Assembly: GCA_023269335.1 (NCBI GenBank)
Contig: JAHFTM010000129.1
Span: forward strand, 1-5,884
Reading direction: 5' to 3'
From: Chlamydiia bacterium
Lineage (GTDB): Bacteria; Chlamydiota; Chlamydiia; Chlamydiales; FEN-1388
Length of the DNA stretch: 5,884 nucleotides
Both the position numbers and the translations under genes were made by a program. The notes below the pieces were generated by a model that was not told where the DNA came from, made no database searches, and was given only the letters and a program-made list of their open reading frames with translations. Below are positions 1-5,182 of the stretch, one piece after another (within the stretch, counting starts at the first letter, position 1; every line of letters begins with the position of its first letter).

Positions 1-771
1 TGGCATTGATCCTAGCCCTTTAAATCCATCTTCAATGAAAATGAGATGCTTGGTATCGTGAGCCCTGATTGCACGATAGATTTGGTCTTGCACAAGGTAG
101 AGTGTTGTAACATTAGGGGCTCCCATAGGCTCGTTGAGAAGGTCATAGCCTGCAATCACAGAACGCTCTTTGTAGCGCTCAGCAATTTTTGCCCACAACT
201 CACAGGTTTTTTGAACAAAAGATGCGTCCTGAAATAAACGTGAGACATTTTCTTCACCTGAGTGCTGCTTTGCATTTTGACGACCCGGTGCTCCATGCAT
301 ATCGAGAATCAAATAAATACCATATTTATTTGCAGCTTCTACAGCCTTGTCAAGCCAGACAAATAACCCTGAAGCCTCTTCCATCACATCGAAAAAAAAG
401 GGCAAGCGGATGCAGTTAAGCCCAGCTGCTGCAATTTTTCCAAAATCCGCTTCATGAAAAAAAGTATTGCGAAAATGAGTACGTATCTTCTCCATCTCCG
501 CTTTACCAAATCTCTTCTCTACAGCACGCCAAAGCGTTACATGATCTTTGATTGGTAAAAAATTTGATCCTGCTGGTGGCGTTTCTTTAAAGGGCAGCAT
601 CCAGGTTTCTTCAGCTAACCACCCTCCAAAATTAACACCTCGAAATACAACTGTACGACCATTTTCATCAACAATTTTTATACCCTCAGTGTGCAAAAAA
701 GGCAGCTTATCTTGCGCAGTGAGCAGCTTCATTGACAAAATATAAAGAAGGAGAAGAAATATTTTTTTCAT
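1..771 (-). CDS. Secreted glycoside hydrolase family 5 (cellulase / exo-1,3-beta-glucanase-like), C-terminus outside window
   Basis: The reverse strand reads open from ATG at 771 to the left edge, 257 codons with no stop, so only the C-terminus is missing. Residues 1-19 form a signal peptide (MKKIFLLLLYILSMKLLTA, likely cut before QDK), so the enzyme should act in the periplasm or outside the cell. The mature part begins like a GH5 TIM barrel: GVNFGGWL at about 45-52, NCIRLPF with the conserved Arg at 122, DMHGAPG at 157-163, and LNEP at 212-215, where Glu214 is the expected acid/base. GH5 retaining enzymes need a second Glu (nucleophile) nearer the C-terminus, which lies beyond the window, so activity cannot be judged. 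The GGWL and HGAPG style resembles exo-1,3-beta-glucanase-like branches more than classic endocellulases, but the substrate is inference. The ribosome site is weak (GTGAG upstream). The gene is divergent from the MsrB-like gene. Confidence 0.88.
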   Translation of the reverse strand, partial: MKKIFLLLLYILSMKLLTAQDKLPFLHTEGIKIVDENGRTVVFRGVNFGGWLAEETWMLPFKETPPAGSNFLPIKDHVTLWRAVEKRFGKAEMEKIRTHFRNTFFHEADFGKIAAAGLNCIRLPFFFDVMEEASGLFVWLDKAVEAANKYGIYLILDMHGAPGRQNAKQHSGEENVSRLFQDASFVQKTCELWAKIAERYKERSVIAGYDLLNEPMGAPNVTTLYLVQDQIYRAIRAHDTKHLIFIEDGFKGLGSMP

Positions 772-776
772 AAAGC

Positions 777-793
777 TCACTTGTGAAAAGTGA
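777..793 (-). promoter_or_regulatory. Small inverted repeat in the GH5 leader, over its ribosome-binding region
   Basis: TCACTT (777-782) and AAGTGA (788-793) are perfect 6-bp arms with a 5-nt loop. In the minus-strand transcript the hairpin would lie just upstream of the GH5 start and would include the weak GTGAG that is the only Shine-Dalgarno candidate. It could limit translation, but such a short stem may be chance. Confidence 0.25.
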
Positions 794-864
794 TCGTTTC
801 TAATTTTTGTCAGAATTTTTTACAAGCTCTCTATGATTTGTAAATAAAAAATTTAAGTTTACAC

Positions 865-895
865 TTGACAAACTTTCTAAAAAAATCAATATAGC
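865..895 (+). promoter_or_regulatory. Candidate sigma-70 type promoter for the MsrB-like gene
   Basis: A perfect -35 box TTGACA (865-870) is followed after 19 bp by TATAGC (890-895), which matches four of six -10 bases. The spacer is long, but the position is right, with about 35 nt between the -10 box and the ATG at 931. The surrounding 772-930 spacer is very AT-rich. The oppositely directed GH5 promoter must also lie here, but I see only weak minus-strand candidates. Confidence 0.45.
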
Positions 896-930
896 GAAAA
901 ACAAACATCCATTAACTAGAGTTTCTCCCT

Positions 931-1284
931 ATGTTGTTCGCTTATTTTTTTATGCTTTATATACCCTTGTGTACGATTACTCAAGGCACTCAAGAAATAA
1001 ATATTCCTGTTAGCCAAGAGGCGACAAATCCTTATGTGTGCGCCAAATGCAATTTGCTTCTTTTCAGCCATGAAGCAAAATTTGATGCCACAGAGGAAAC
1101 GTTGAGTTTTACAAGACCAATTTTTCCTGTGAATGTGACCTATAGCAGACTGGACACTTTCACTCCCCTGATAGCCGTGGCTTGCAGCGGCTGTTCAAAT
1201 CATCTTGGAGTGATTTACAATGATGGGCCTGCGCCAATATATAAGCGCTACAGCGTTCATGCAACTGCCGTGATGCAACGCTAA
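931..1284 (+). CDS. Exported MsrB-fold protein with degenerate active site (zinc cysteines kept, catalytic Cys replaced by Ser)
   Basis: The product is 117 residues. Residues 2-18 are hydrophobic and lack a basic start; they look like a signal peptide or membrane anchor. The rest matches the methionine-R-sulfoxide reductase B fold. YVCAKC (C37, C40) aligns with the first zinc CxxC, KFDA (50-53) and LSFTRPI (58-64) with the KFDSGTGWPSF..PI region, CSGCSNHLG (C85, C88, H91) with the second CxxC and HLGH, and DGPAP (98-102) with the DGP loop. RYSVHA (106-111) aligns with RYCINS. Spacing between the zinc pairs (45 residues) and from the second pair to the catalytic position (20) fits real MsrB. 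However, the catalytic Cys is Ser108, the GWPSF Trp is Thr57, the second His of HLGH is Val94 and the Asn of RYCIN is His110. No reductase activity is expected; a binding or structural role is inference. No strong Shine-Dalgarno is visible. It converges on the next gene with 6 bp between stops. Confidence 0.7.
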   Translation: MLFAYFFMLYIPLCTITQGTQEINIPVSQEATNPYVCAKCNLLLFSHEAKFDATEETLSFTRPIFPVNVTYSRLDTFTPLIAVACSGCSNHLGVIYNDGPAPIYKRYSVHATAVMQR

Positions 1285-1290
1285 ACATTT

Positions 1291-1851
1291 TCACAAGTCT
1301 AACCGACTTTGGTAATTTCTAATGAGCCTAGCAGGAAGGCCGCATATGCAAGCTGCTCTTTCGTATGACATAGTGCCTACTCTTACTTCAGGGAGAACAG
1401 CTTGCATTTGTTTTTCATATATCTTAAGTATTTGATCCCTCTCTTCACTTGAAAAGAGCTCTATTATTTTTTCTATTCGAGGAAACAGCTCTGTTAACAA
1501 TTGGCAATTTGTCCGATTATCATCGTGATTTGCAGTTGGAAGCAGCTGTTTTTCCAGAATTTGAAATATTTGAAAAATTAGCTCTTTAGTAAGTCTTTCA
1601 GGCGTATCTTGCAAAGTGAAAATACAGGCTTGTTTGAGTTCGCTATTCCACTTCTTGGGATCATGAAATGCACTTTCAAGTCGCTCTTCAAAGGACATTT
1701 CAGTATAGGCTGCTATAAGGAGTGCAATTTCATTAGGCAACACTTGGACAGTTCCTGTCGCTTGCTGAATACTTCCAGCTAGCCTTCGCACCTCCAGAGA
1801 TAGTTGTTTTGAAACAAAAAAGTCACGGAATGCATTTTCTAGAGAAATCAT
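1291..1851 (-). CDS. Uncharacterised, mostly helical cytoplasmic protein (186 aa), last gene of the permease operon
   Basis: I do not recognise this family. I chose ATG at 1851 because AGGTG lies 4 nt before it (1856-1860) on the reverse strand. An in-frame TTG at 1869 would add six residues (LLIRCF) that begin inside an inverted repeat and have no ribosome site. The protein has no signal peptide or membrane segment. Charged and leucine-rich stretches suggest several amphipathic helices, for example 53-64, 86-103 and 122-152. LPNEIALLIAAYT at 39-50 superficially resembles the start of an F-box (LPxE...I..Y) but is too short for a domain call. Cysteines fall at 76, 116, 168 and 170. It starts 26 nt after the permease stop and is probably co-transcribed, so a link to the transported substrate is possible but unproven. 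Confidence 0.7.
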   Translation of the reverse strand: MISLENAFRDFFVSKQLSLEVRRLAGSIQQATGTVQVLPNEIALLIAAYTEMSFEERLESAFHDPKKWNSELKQACIFTLQDTPERLTKELIFQIFQILEKQLLPTANHDDNRTNCQLLTELFPRIEKIIELFSSEERDQILKIYEKQMQAVLPEVRVGTMSYERAACICGLPARLIRNYQSRLDL

Positions 1852-1866
1852 AAAACACCTAATTAA

Positions 1867-1892
1867 CAAGTTTATTACTATGTAATAACTTG
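1867..1892 (-). promoter_or_regulatory. Intercistronic AT-rich stem-loop over the permease stop codon
   Basis: CAAGTTTATTAC (1867-1878) pairs with GTAATAACTTG (1882-1892), an 11-bp stem with one bulged T and a 3-nt loop. It contains the permease stop codon (1880-1878) and ends about 15 nt before the ATG of the downstream gene on the reverse strand. There is no long T tract after it in the direction of transcription, so it is not a convincing intrinsic terminator. It may tune expression or mRNA decay between the two genes. Confidence 0.35.
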
Positions 1893-3206
1893 ATTATTTT
1901 GAATATAAACAGATTCAAGTGCTTTTGATCTTTGAGCAATTTTTGTTTGTATATAGTAGAGCGGAATACCTAAAAATAGGGCCGCAAAACCATACAGTAG
2001 CTGATAGATTTCAGCATAAGACAAAAGCCAGGCCATGCTTGCTAGTGCAAAGCAAGGAATCGCTTTTTTCCATGGAGAAGAAAATGAGTTCATCAGGCCT
2101 CTTTTATTCATCACAAAAAGAGCTGCACAGGTCGTAATATGCTGGGAAAAGCGAGAGACTGCACTGATAACAACAAGCTCTACAAAACTTCCTGTGAGAG
2201 CAATCACACAAGAGATCAAACCAGAAACCGCAATCGCCACCCAAGGGGCTCCAAAACGGTTTTCCCTATTTGCTTTAGAAAATAGCACGTGATCTGCTGC
2301 AAGCGCTGAAAAACTTCTTGGCGTGACAAACGAAGAGACGATAATCACTCCGCCTATCGAAATAAGCATCGCACAAGAGACTAAAAATTTACCTAAATTA
2401 CCCCCTAAAAGCTCGGCTATATCGCCAATTGGCGATGTGCTCTGTTTCAGCGCATCACCCAAAGTGCCAATACAAATTGACTGCACAACGAAATACAAAA
2501 TTGAGCTGAAGACAATCGCTGTCATCATAGCAATCGGGATATTTTTTCTCGGATTATCAGTTTCTTGAGCTACTACAGGCAAAGCTTCAAAGCCACTGAA
2601 GGCAAAAAAGATAATGAAAGCACTTAATCCAAGAGATGCTGCTGTAGGAAAGTGCATAGGGTTGAATGAAAGCTCACTAAAATCCATCGCGAAGATGCCA
2701 AAGAGAATAAAAAAGAGTAACAGTAACCCTTTAGTCACTGTGATGATATTGCTTAGCTTATTGACTATTCTAGCACCAAAACTATTCATGACTGACAGCG
2801 CTGCAATCACACCAACAATGATTATTTGTTTGTAAGGAGCTAATAATACTACCGGATACACTGATCCTAAAGCGACAAGAAATCCAGCTGTCAGTGCTGC
2901 CCAAGCAATCATACCCACAAACCAACGCATAATCCCTATTTCAAATCCAACAAAGGTACCAAAGGCTTCTTTTGCATACAGATAAGCGCCACCATTTTTG
3001 GTAAAATTACTGGCACACTGTGCATAGCACCAACCGATTGACAATACAATCAGAGCAACCATCAGATAGACGACTAATCCCCAATTCCCCACAAGCTGCG
3101 CTACTTGCCCAGGAAGCAAAAATAAACCAGAACCCACAATACCATTCAAGCAAAGGAAAATCATGCTTAGAAGGCTTATGCCTGTTTTTTTTGGTGTGTT
3201 ATTCAT
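1878..3206 (-). CDS. APC-superfamily amino acid / polyamine permease (about 12 membrane helices)
   Basis: This is a 442-residue inner-membrane transporter of usual APC length. Its first membrane helix carries the broken-helix motif GIVGSGLFLLPG (22-33), the signature of the substrate site in this superfamily. NGGAYLYAKEAFG (71-83) is the typical helix 2-3 region. FSGFEALPVVAQETDNPRKN (203-222) is the conserved helix 6 and following loop. Hydrophobic segments continue to about residue 420, consistent with twelve helices. Members exchange or take up amino acids or polyamines by proton symport or antiport; the substrate cannot be read from sequence. Its ATG overlaps the end of the upstream amidotransferase gene by 8 nt (shared ATGAATAA), so translation is probably coupled; GGTGGAAG lies upstream inside that gene. 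The closest functional analogy is the PuuP-PuuD pair of putrescine catabolism, by context only. Confidence 0.92.
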   Translation of the reverse strand: MNNTPKKTGISLLSMIFLCLNGIVGSGLFLLPGQVAQLVGNWGLVVYLMVALIVLSIGWCYAQCASNFTKNGGAYLYAKEAFGTFVGFEIGIMRWFVGMIAWAALTAGFLVALGSVYPVVLLAPYKQIIIVGVIAALSVMNSFGARIVNKLSNIITVTKGLLLLFFILFGIFAMDFSELSFNPMHFPTAASLGLSAFIIFFAFSGFEALPVVAQETDNPRKNIPIAMMTAIVFSSILYFVVQSICIGTLGDALKQSTSPIGDIAELLGGNLGKFLVSCAMLISIGGVIIVSSFVTPRSFSALAADHVLFSKANRENRFGAPWVAIAVSGLISCVIALTGSFVELVVISAVSRFSQHITTCAALFVMNKRGLMNSFSSPWKKAIPCFALASMAWLLSYAEIYQLLYGFAALFLGIPLYYIQTKIAQRSKALESVYIQNNQVIT

Positions 3207-3981
3207 GAGCGTACACTTCCACCTTTTTTGTTGCTTTCTTGTTTCTTTGCTTTACTTCATCTACAAAGGCACAAAAAAGCAGATGCATGTCACTATGCTT
3301 TTCTGTCATCATTTCAGGATGCCACTGCACGGCCACAACACAACTATCATCATTTTTTTCAATCGCTTCAATAATGCCATCTTTTGCCCAAGCTATTGCA
3401 CGAAATTCAGGTGCTAGATCTTTAATCGCCTGATGATGGAAGCTATTTGTCATTAAAGTTTTCTTTTTAAAAATACGCTGCAGCCAAGATTCATCAGCAA
3501 GATCTACGGCATGAGTAATCTCATCCTTTCTTGCTTTTTGCGAGTGAGCAAGAGAGCCCTCAGGGATTTGCTTTGCAATATCTTGATATAAAGTTCCGCC
3601 AAAAGCCACATTCATAAGCTGCAAGCCACGGCAAATACCAAAAATTGCCATTTTTTGCTGAATAGCAAAGCGCAGTGCTGCCATTTCATACAGGTCGCGC
3701 TCATAGCAGACTGCTTCTAAAAAGTGAGATGGCTCTTCATTGTAGTGGTGCGGGTGCACATCTTGACCACCTGAGAAAATCAGCGCATCACAGGCGCTCA
3801 TCTGTTGAAAAATCGCCTCTTGATCGGCGATGATCGGAAGAAGCAATGGCGTCGCCCCCGCTCGTAACACGCTATCTACGTAGTCACGATTCACATAAAT
3901 GCGCTCTGCGCCCGAGAAAATCCCGGTTTCTACGGCTAAAAGATTGGTGAGGATCCCAATAAGTGGTTTTCCAGTGTTCAT
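3199..3981 (-). CDS. Class I glutamine amidotransferase-like hydrolase (peptidase C26, gamma-glutamyl-GABA hydrolase / PuuD type)
   Basis: This is a 260-residue cytoplasmic enzyme of the expected length for a stand-alone peptidase C26. Visible family marks are the opening PLIGILTN (6-13), YVNRDYVDSVLRAGATPLLLP (29-49, where substrate-binding strands begin), GGQDVHPHHY (71-80), the nucleophile elbow FGICRGLQLMNV with Cys117 (114-125), GGTLYQDI (128-135), NSFHHQA (179-185) and VQWHPE with His221 and Glu223. The Cys-His-Glu triad is intact, so it should cleave a gamma-glutamyl amide bond, as PuuD does with gamma-glutamyl-GABA. The exact substrate is inference. The start at 3981 is supported by AAGG just upstream and by homology beginning at once. 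It is the first gene of the operon, behind a good promoter at 4026-4054, and it overlaps the permease by 8 nt. The lysine-rich tail (about 244-254) looks like a low-constraint extension. Confidence 0.9.
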   Translation of the reverse strand: MNTGKPLIGILTNLLAVETGIFSGAERIYVNRDYVDSVLRAGATPLLLPIIADQEAIFQQMSACDALIFSGGQDVHPHHYNEEPSHFLEAVCYERDLYEMAALRFAIQQKMAIFGICRGLQLMNVAFGGTLYQDIAKQIPEGSLAHSQKARKDEITHAVDLADESWLQRIFKKKTLMTNSFHHQAIKDLAPEFRAIAWAKDGIIEAIEKNDDSCVVAVQWHPEMMTEKHSDMHLLFCAFVDEVKQRNKKATKKVEVYAHE

Positions 3982-4025
3982 GTCCTTGTTACCCTTTCAT
4001 TTGTAACCCATCTTCAAAAAGAACA

Positions 4026-4054
4026 ATTATATACTATTTTTTGAAATAAGTAAA
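4026..4054 (-). promoter_or_regulatory. Promoter of the amidotransferase-permease operon
   Basis: On the reverse strand, TTTACT (4054-4049, four of six -35 bases) is followed after exactly 17 bp by a perfect TATAAT (4031-4026). Transcription would start near 4019, giving a leader of about 38 nt before the ATG at 3981. This is the best-scoring promoter I can find in the window. Confidence 0.55.
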
Positions 4055-4112
4055 TAAAAACTAAAATAGAATCAAATTAACGCAAAATATCAAAATAGCA
4101 GAGAAATATGAC

Positions 4113-4130
4113 TAACAACAATAGTTGTTA
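4113..4130. promoter_or_regulatory. 7-bp inverted repeat, possible operator
   Basis: TAACAAC (4113-4119) and GTTGTTA (4124-4130) are perfect inverted arms around a 4-bp AATA centre. They lie about 60 bp upstream of the minus-strand promoter and between two divergent genes. The size fits a dimeric repressor or activator site. No regulator gene is present here to support it. Confidence 0.3.
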
Positions 4131-4146
4131 AAGCGAGAGCAAGTAG

Positions 4147-4156
4147 GGGCTAGCCC
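4147..4156. promoter_or_regulatory. Perfect 10-bp palindrome GGGCTAGCCC
   Basis: This GC-rich perfect palindrome stands out in an AT-rich spacer. It lies 17 bp from the inverted repeat at 4113-4130. It may be part of the same control region, but a 10-bp palindrome can also arise by chance. Confidence 0.25.
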
Positions 4157-4278
4157 AAATTGTGAAAACAACTGCGAATAAAACATACTTTTCTTACAAA
4201 TAAAGCCCGATTGACAAAAACAAGACGATAGCACACGCTTTTCCTTTTTCACAAGTACTCATTTTAACGTTGACTTAC

Positions 4279-4995
4279 ATGACAATCAAAACAGAATTTC
4301 TCTCATATACAGATCAAGGAACGCATTTAGAAGCCTTTGTGGCAACTCCTGATCAAAAAAAGAAAATGCCCCTTGTACTTTTATGCCATGCCTGGAAAGG
4401 ACGCGATGATTTTATCATGGAAAAGGCCTTGAGTGTTGCAAAACTAGGCTATATCGGTTTTGCCATTGATATGTATGGCAAAGGGGTTTTAGGAAAATCA
4501 AGCATCGAAAGTGCCCTCTTAAAAAAGCCCTTTCTTGAAGATCGTGATTTTTTACTTAAGCGCACTCTTGCCGGCTTAACGCAAGCTCTTAGACTTGATT
4601 TGGCAGATGTAGGTCAAGTTGTAGTAGTAGGCTATGGCTTTGGTGCTATTTGCGCACTTGATCTTGCTCGCTCAGGAGCTATGCTCAAAGGTGTGATCAG
4701 TGTATATGGCCACTTTTTACCACCTGAAAAAAAGTGCATGCAGCCCAGTAAGACTCAATTTCTTGTTCTTCATGGACTTGATGATCCCATAGTCCCCAAA
4801 GAAGAGCTTTTAGCCTTTGAAAGAGAAATGAAAGAGGCGCAAGCAGACTTGCAGCTGCATCTTTTCAGTAATACCATGCACGCCTTTGCAACGCCCGGTG
4901 CCAATGACCCTGCTGCTGGAATTGCCTACAATCCTCTATCAGCCGCACGCGCCTGGGAGCTCACTCATCGTTTTCTCGACAAACTCTTCTCTTAA
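4279..4995 (+). CDS. Dienelactone hydrolase family alpha/beta-hydrolase with nucleophile Cys replaced by Gly
   Basis: The 238-residue product (ATG at 4279) has the usual DLH-family length and no signal peptide. Visible marks are PLVLLCHAWKGRDDF (31-45), LGYIGFAIDMYGKGVLG (55-71), the strand and nucleophile elbow VVVVGYGFGAICALDLARSG (114-133), HGLDDPIVP (165-173) with Asp169, and MHAF (200-203) with His201. The positions agree almost exactly with the Cys123-Asp171-His202 triad of dienelactone hydrolase. The elbow, however, is GYGFGA instead of GYCFGG, so residue 120 is Gly (codon GGC at 4636-4638) where the family has Cys. One base change (TGC to GGC) explains this. It is either a non-hydrolytic relative, a recent inactivation or a base error. 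An in-frame TTG at 4270 would add three residues; neither start has a clear Shine-Dalgarno. The gene stands alone, ending at a palindromic element whose flanking repeat includes its TAA stop. Confidence 0.85.
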   Translation: MTIKTEFLSYTDQGTHLEAFVATPDQKKKMPLVLLCHAWKGRDDFIMEKALSVAKLGYIGFAIDMYGKGVLGKSSIESALLKKPFLEDRDFLLKRTLAGLTQALRLDLADVGQVVVVGYGFGAICALDLARSGAMLKGVISVYGHFLPPEKKCMQPSKTQFLVLHGLDDPIVPKEELLAFEREMKEAQADLQLHLFSNTMHAFATPGANDPAAGIAYNPLSAARAWELTHRFLDKLFS

Positions 4996-5117
4996 GGCGA
5001 TGTACGAATTTTAATTGCGTGTCTGGCCTGTGATTATGTGATTTGCCTGAGCTGCAAATCGCAAAATCGCAGGCCTGACTCCAATATCAAAAAACTCGCA
5101 CATCGCATATCTTAAGG
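4990..5117. repeat. MITE-like long imperfect palindrome flanked by 8-bp direct repeats
   Basis: The core stem 5021-5046 pairs with 5054-5079: of 26 positions, 22 are Watson-Crick, 2 are G-U in plus-strand RNA and 2 are mismatches, around a 7-nt loop (5047-5053). An outer interrupted stem continues to the ends, with GCGATGT (4997-5003) pairing with ACATCGC (5100-5106), plus CGA/TCG and TTTT/AAAA blocks. The whole fold spans about 110 nt. Within each core arm an 8-bp unit is repeated (GTGATT at 5030 and 5038; AAATCGC at 5056 and 5064). TCTTAAGG occurs at 4990-4997 and again at 5110-5117, a possible target-site duplication, although a 3-4 bp asymmetry (extra ATA on the right) leaves the exact borders open. 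No transposase is encoded. It could also act as an mRNA 3' structure or a protein-binding element. There is no T tract, so it is not a typical intrinsic terminator. Confidence 0.6.
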
Positions 5118-5128
5118 AAATAGAGTAA

Positions 5129-5157
5129 TTGCATAAATTGTGTGCCTTGTTTATAAA
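5129..5157 (+). promoter_or_regulatory. Promoter of the exported-protein operon
   Basis: TTGCAT (5129-5134) and TATAAA (5152-5157) are separated by 17 bp. The -10 box matches five of six consensus bases and the -35 box three. Transcription would start near 5164, leaving a short leader with the ribosome site at 5169-5174. Confidence 0.45.
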
Positions 5158-5168
5158 AAAAATTTAGC

Positions 5169-5174
5169 AAGGAG
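5169..5174 (+). promoter_or_regulatory. Strong Shine-Dalgarno AAGGAG
   Basis: AAGGAG lies 8 nt before the ATG at 5183. It is the only near-perfect ribosome site in the window and fixes the start of the exported protein, suggesting comparatively high translation. Confidence 0.75.
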
Positions 5175-5182
5175 CACAAATC

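Larger units (their letters stand above)
3982..4278. other. AT-rich divergent intergenic region
   Basis: These 297 bp separate the minus-strand amidotransferase operon from the plus-strand DLH-like gene. I see no coding potential beyond trivially short frames and no RNA gene. It holds a minus-strand promoter (4026-4054), two small palindromes (4113-4130 and 4147-4156), an isolated perfect TTGACA at 4211-4216 with no acceptable -10 at normal spacing, and a copy of a motif (4246-4256) that also occurs in the GH5 leader. Confidence 0.7.

Noticed and set aside
931..984. Lipoprotein signal with Cys14
   Set aside because: The residues before Cys14 (IPL) do not form a lipobox; small residues expected at -1 are absent.
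931..1284. CULT (cereblon-like thalidomide-binding) domain
   Set aside because: The CxxC pairs and HLG would fit, but the protein has no tryptophan at all and its DGPAPIYKRYS ending follows MsrB rather than the CULT tryptophan cage.
1852..1869. TTG start at 1869 for the 186-residue protein
   Set aside because: ATG at 1851 has AGGTG just upstream, while the TTG lies inside a stem-loop and has no ribosome site.
1919..2835. Plus-strand reading frames opposite the permease
   Set aside because: These are short frames antisense to a clear APC transporter, with no ribosome sites or recognisable protein features.
4211..4239. Promoter for the DLH-like gene from the perfect TTGACA
   Set aside because: At 16-19 bp spacing the -10 position reads CACGCT-like sequence with no TATAAT resemblance. 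Another weak pair (TTGTGA at 4160, CATACT at 4184) is no better.
5021..5079. Intrinsic terminator of the DLH-like gene
   Set aside because: The stem is strong, but no T tract follows on either strand, and the structure continues outward to about 110 nt with flanking direct repeats, which fits an inserted palindrome better. Some termination effect remains possible.
5146..5173. Hairpin CCTTG/CAAGG hiding the Shine-Dalgarno of the 194-residue protein
   Set aside because: The left arm overlaps the promoter -10 region and would lie upstream of the predicted transcript start, so it would not be in the mRNA; only five pairs support it.
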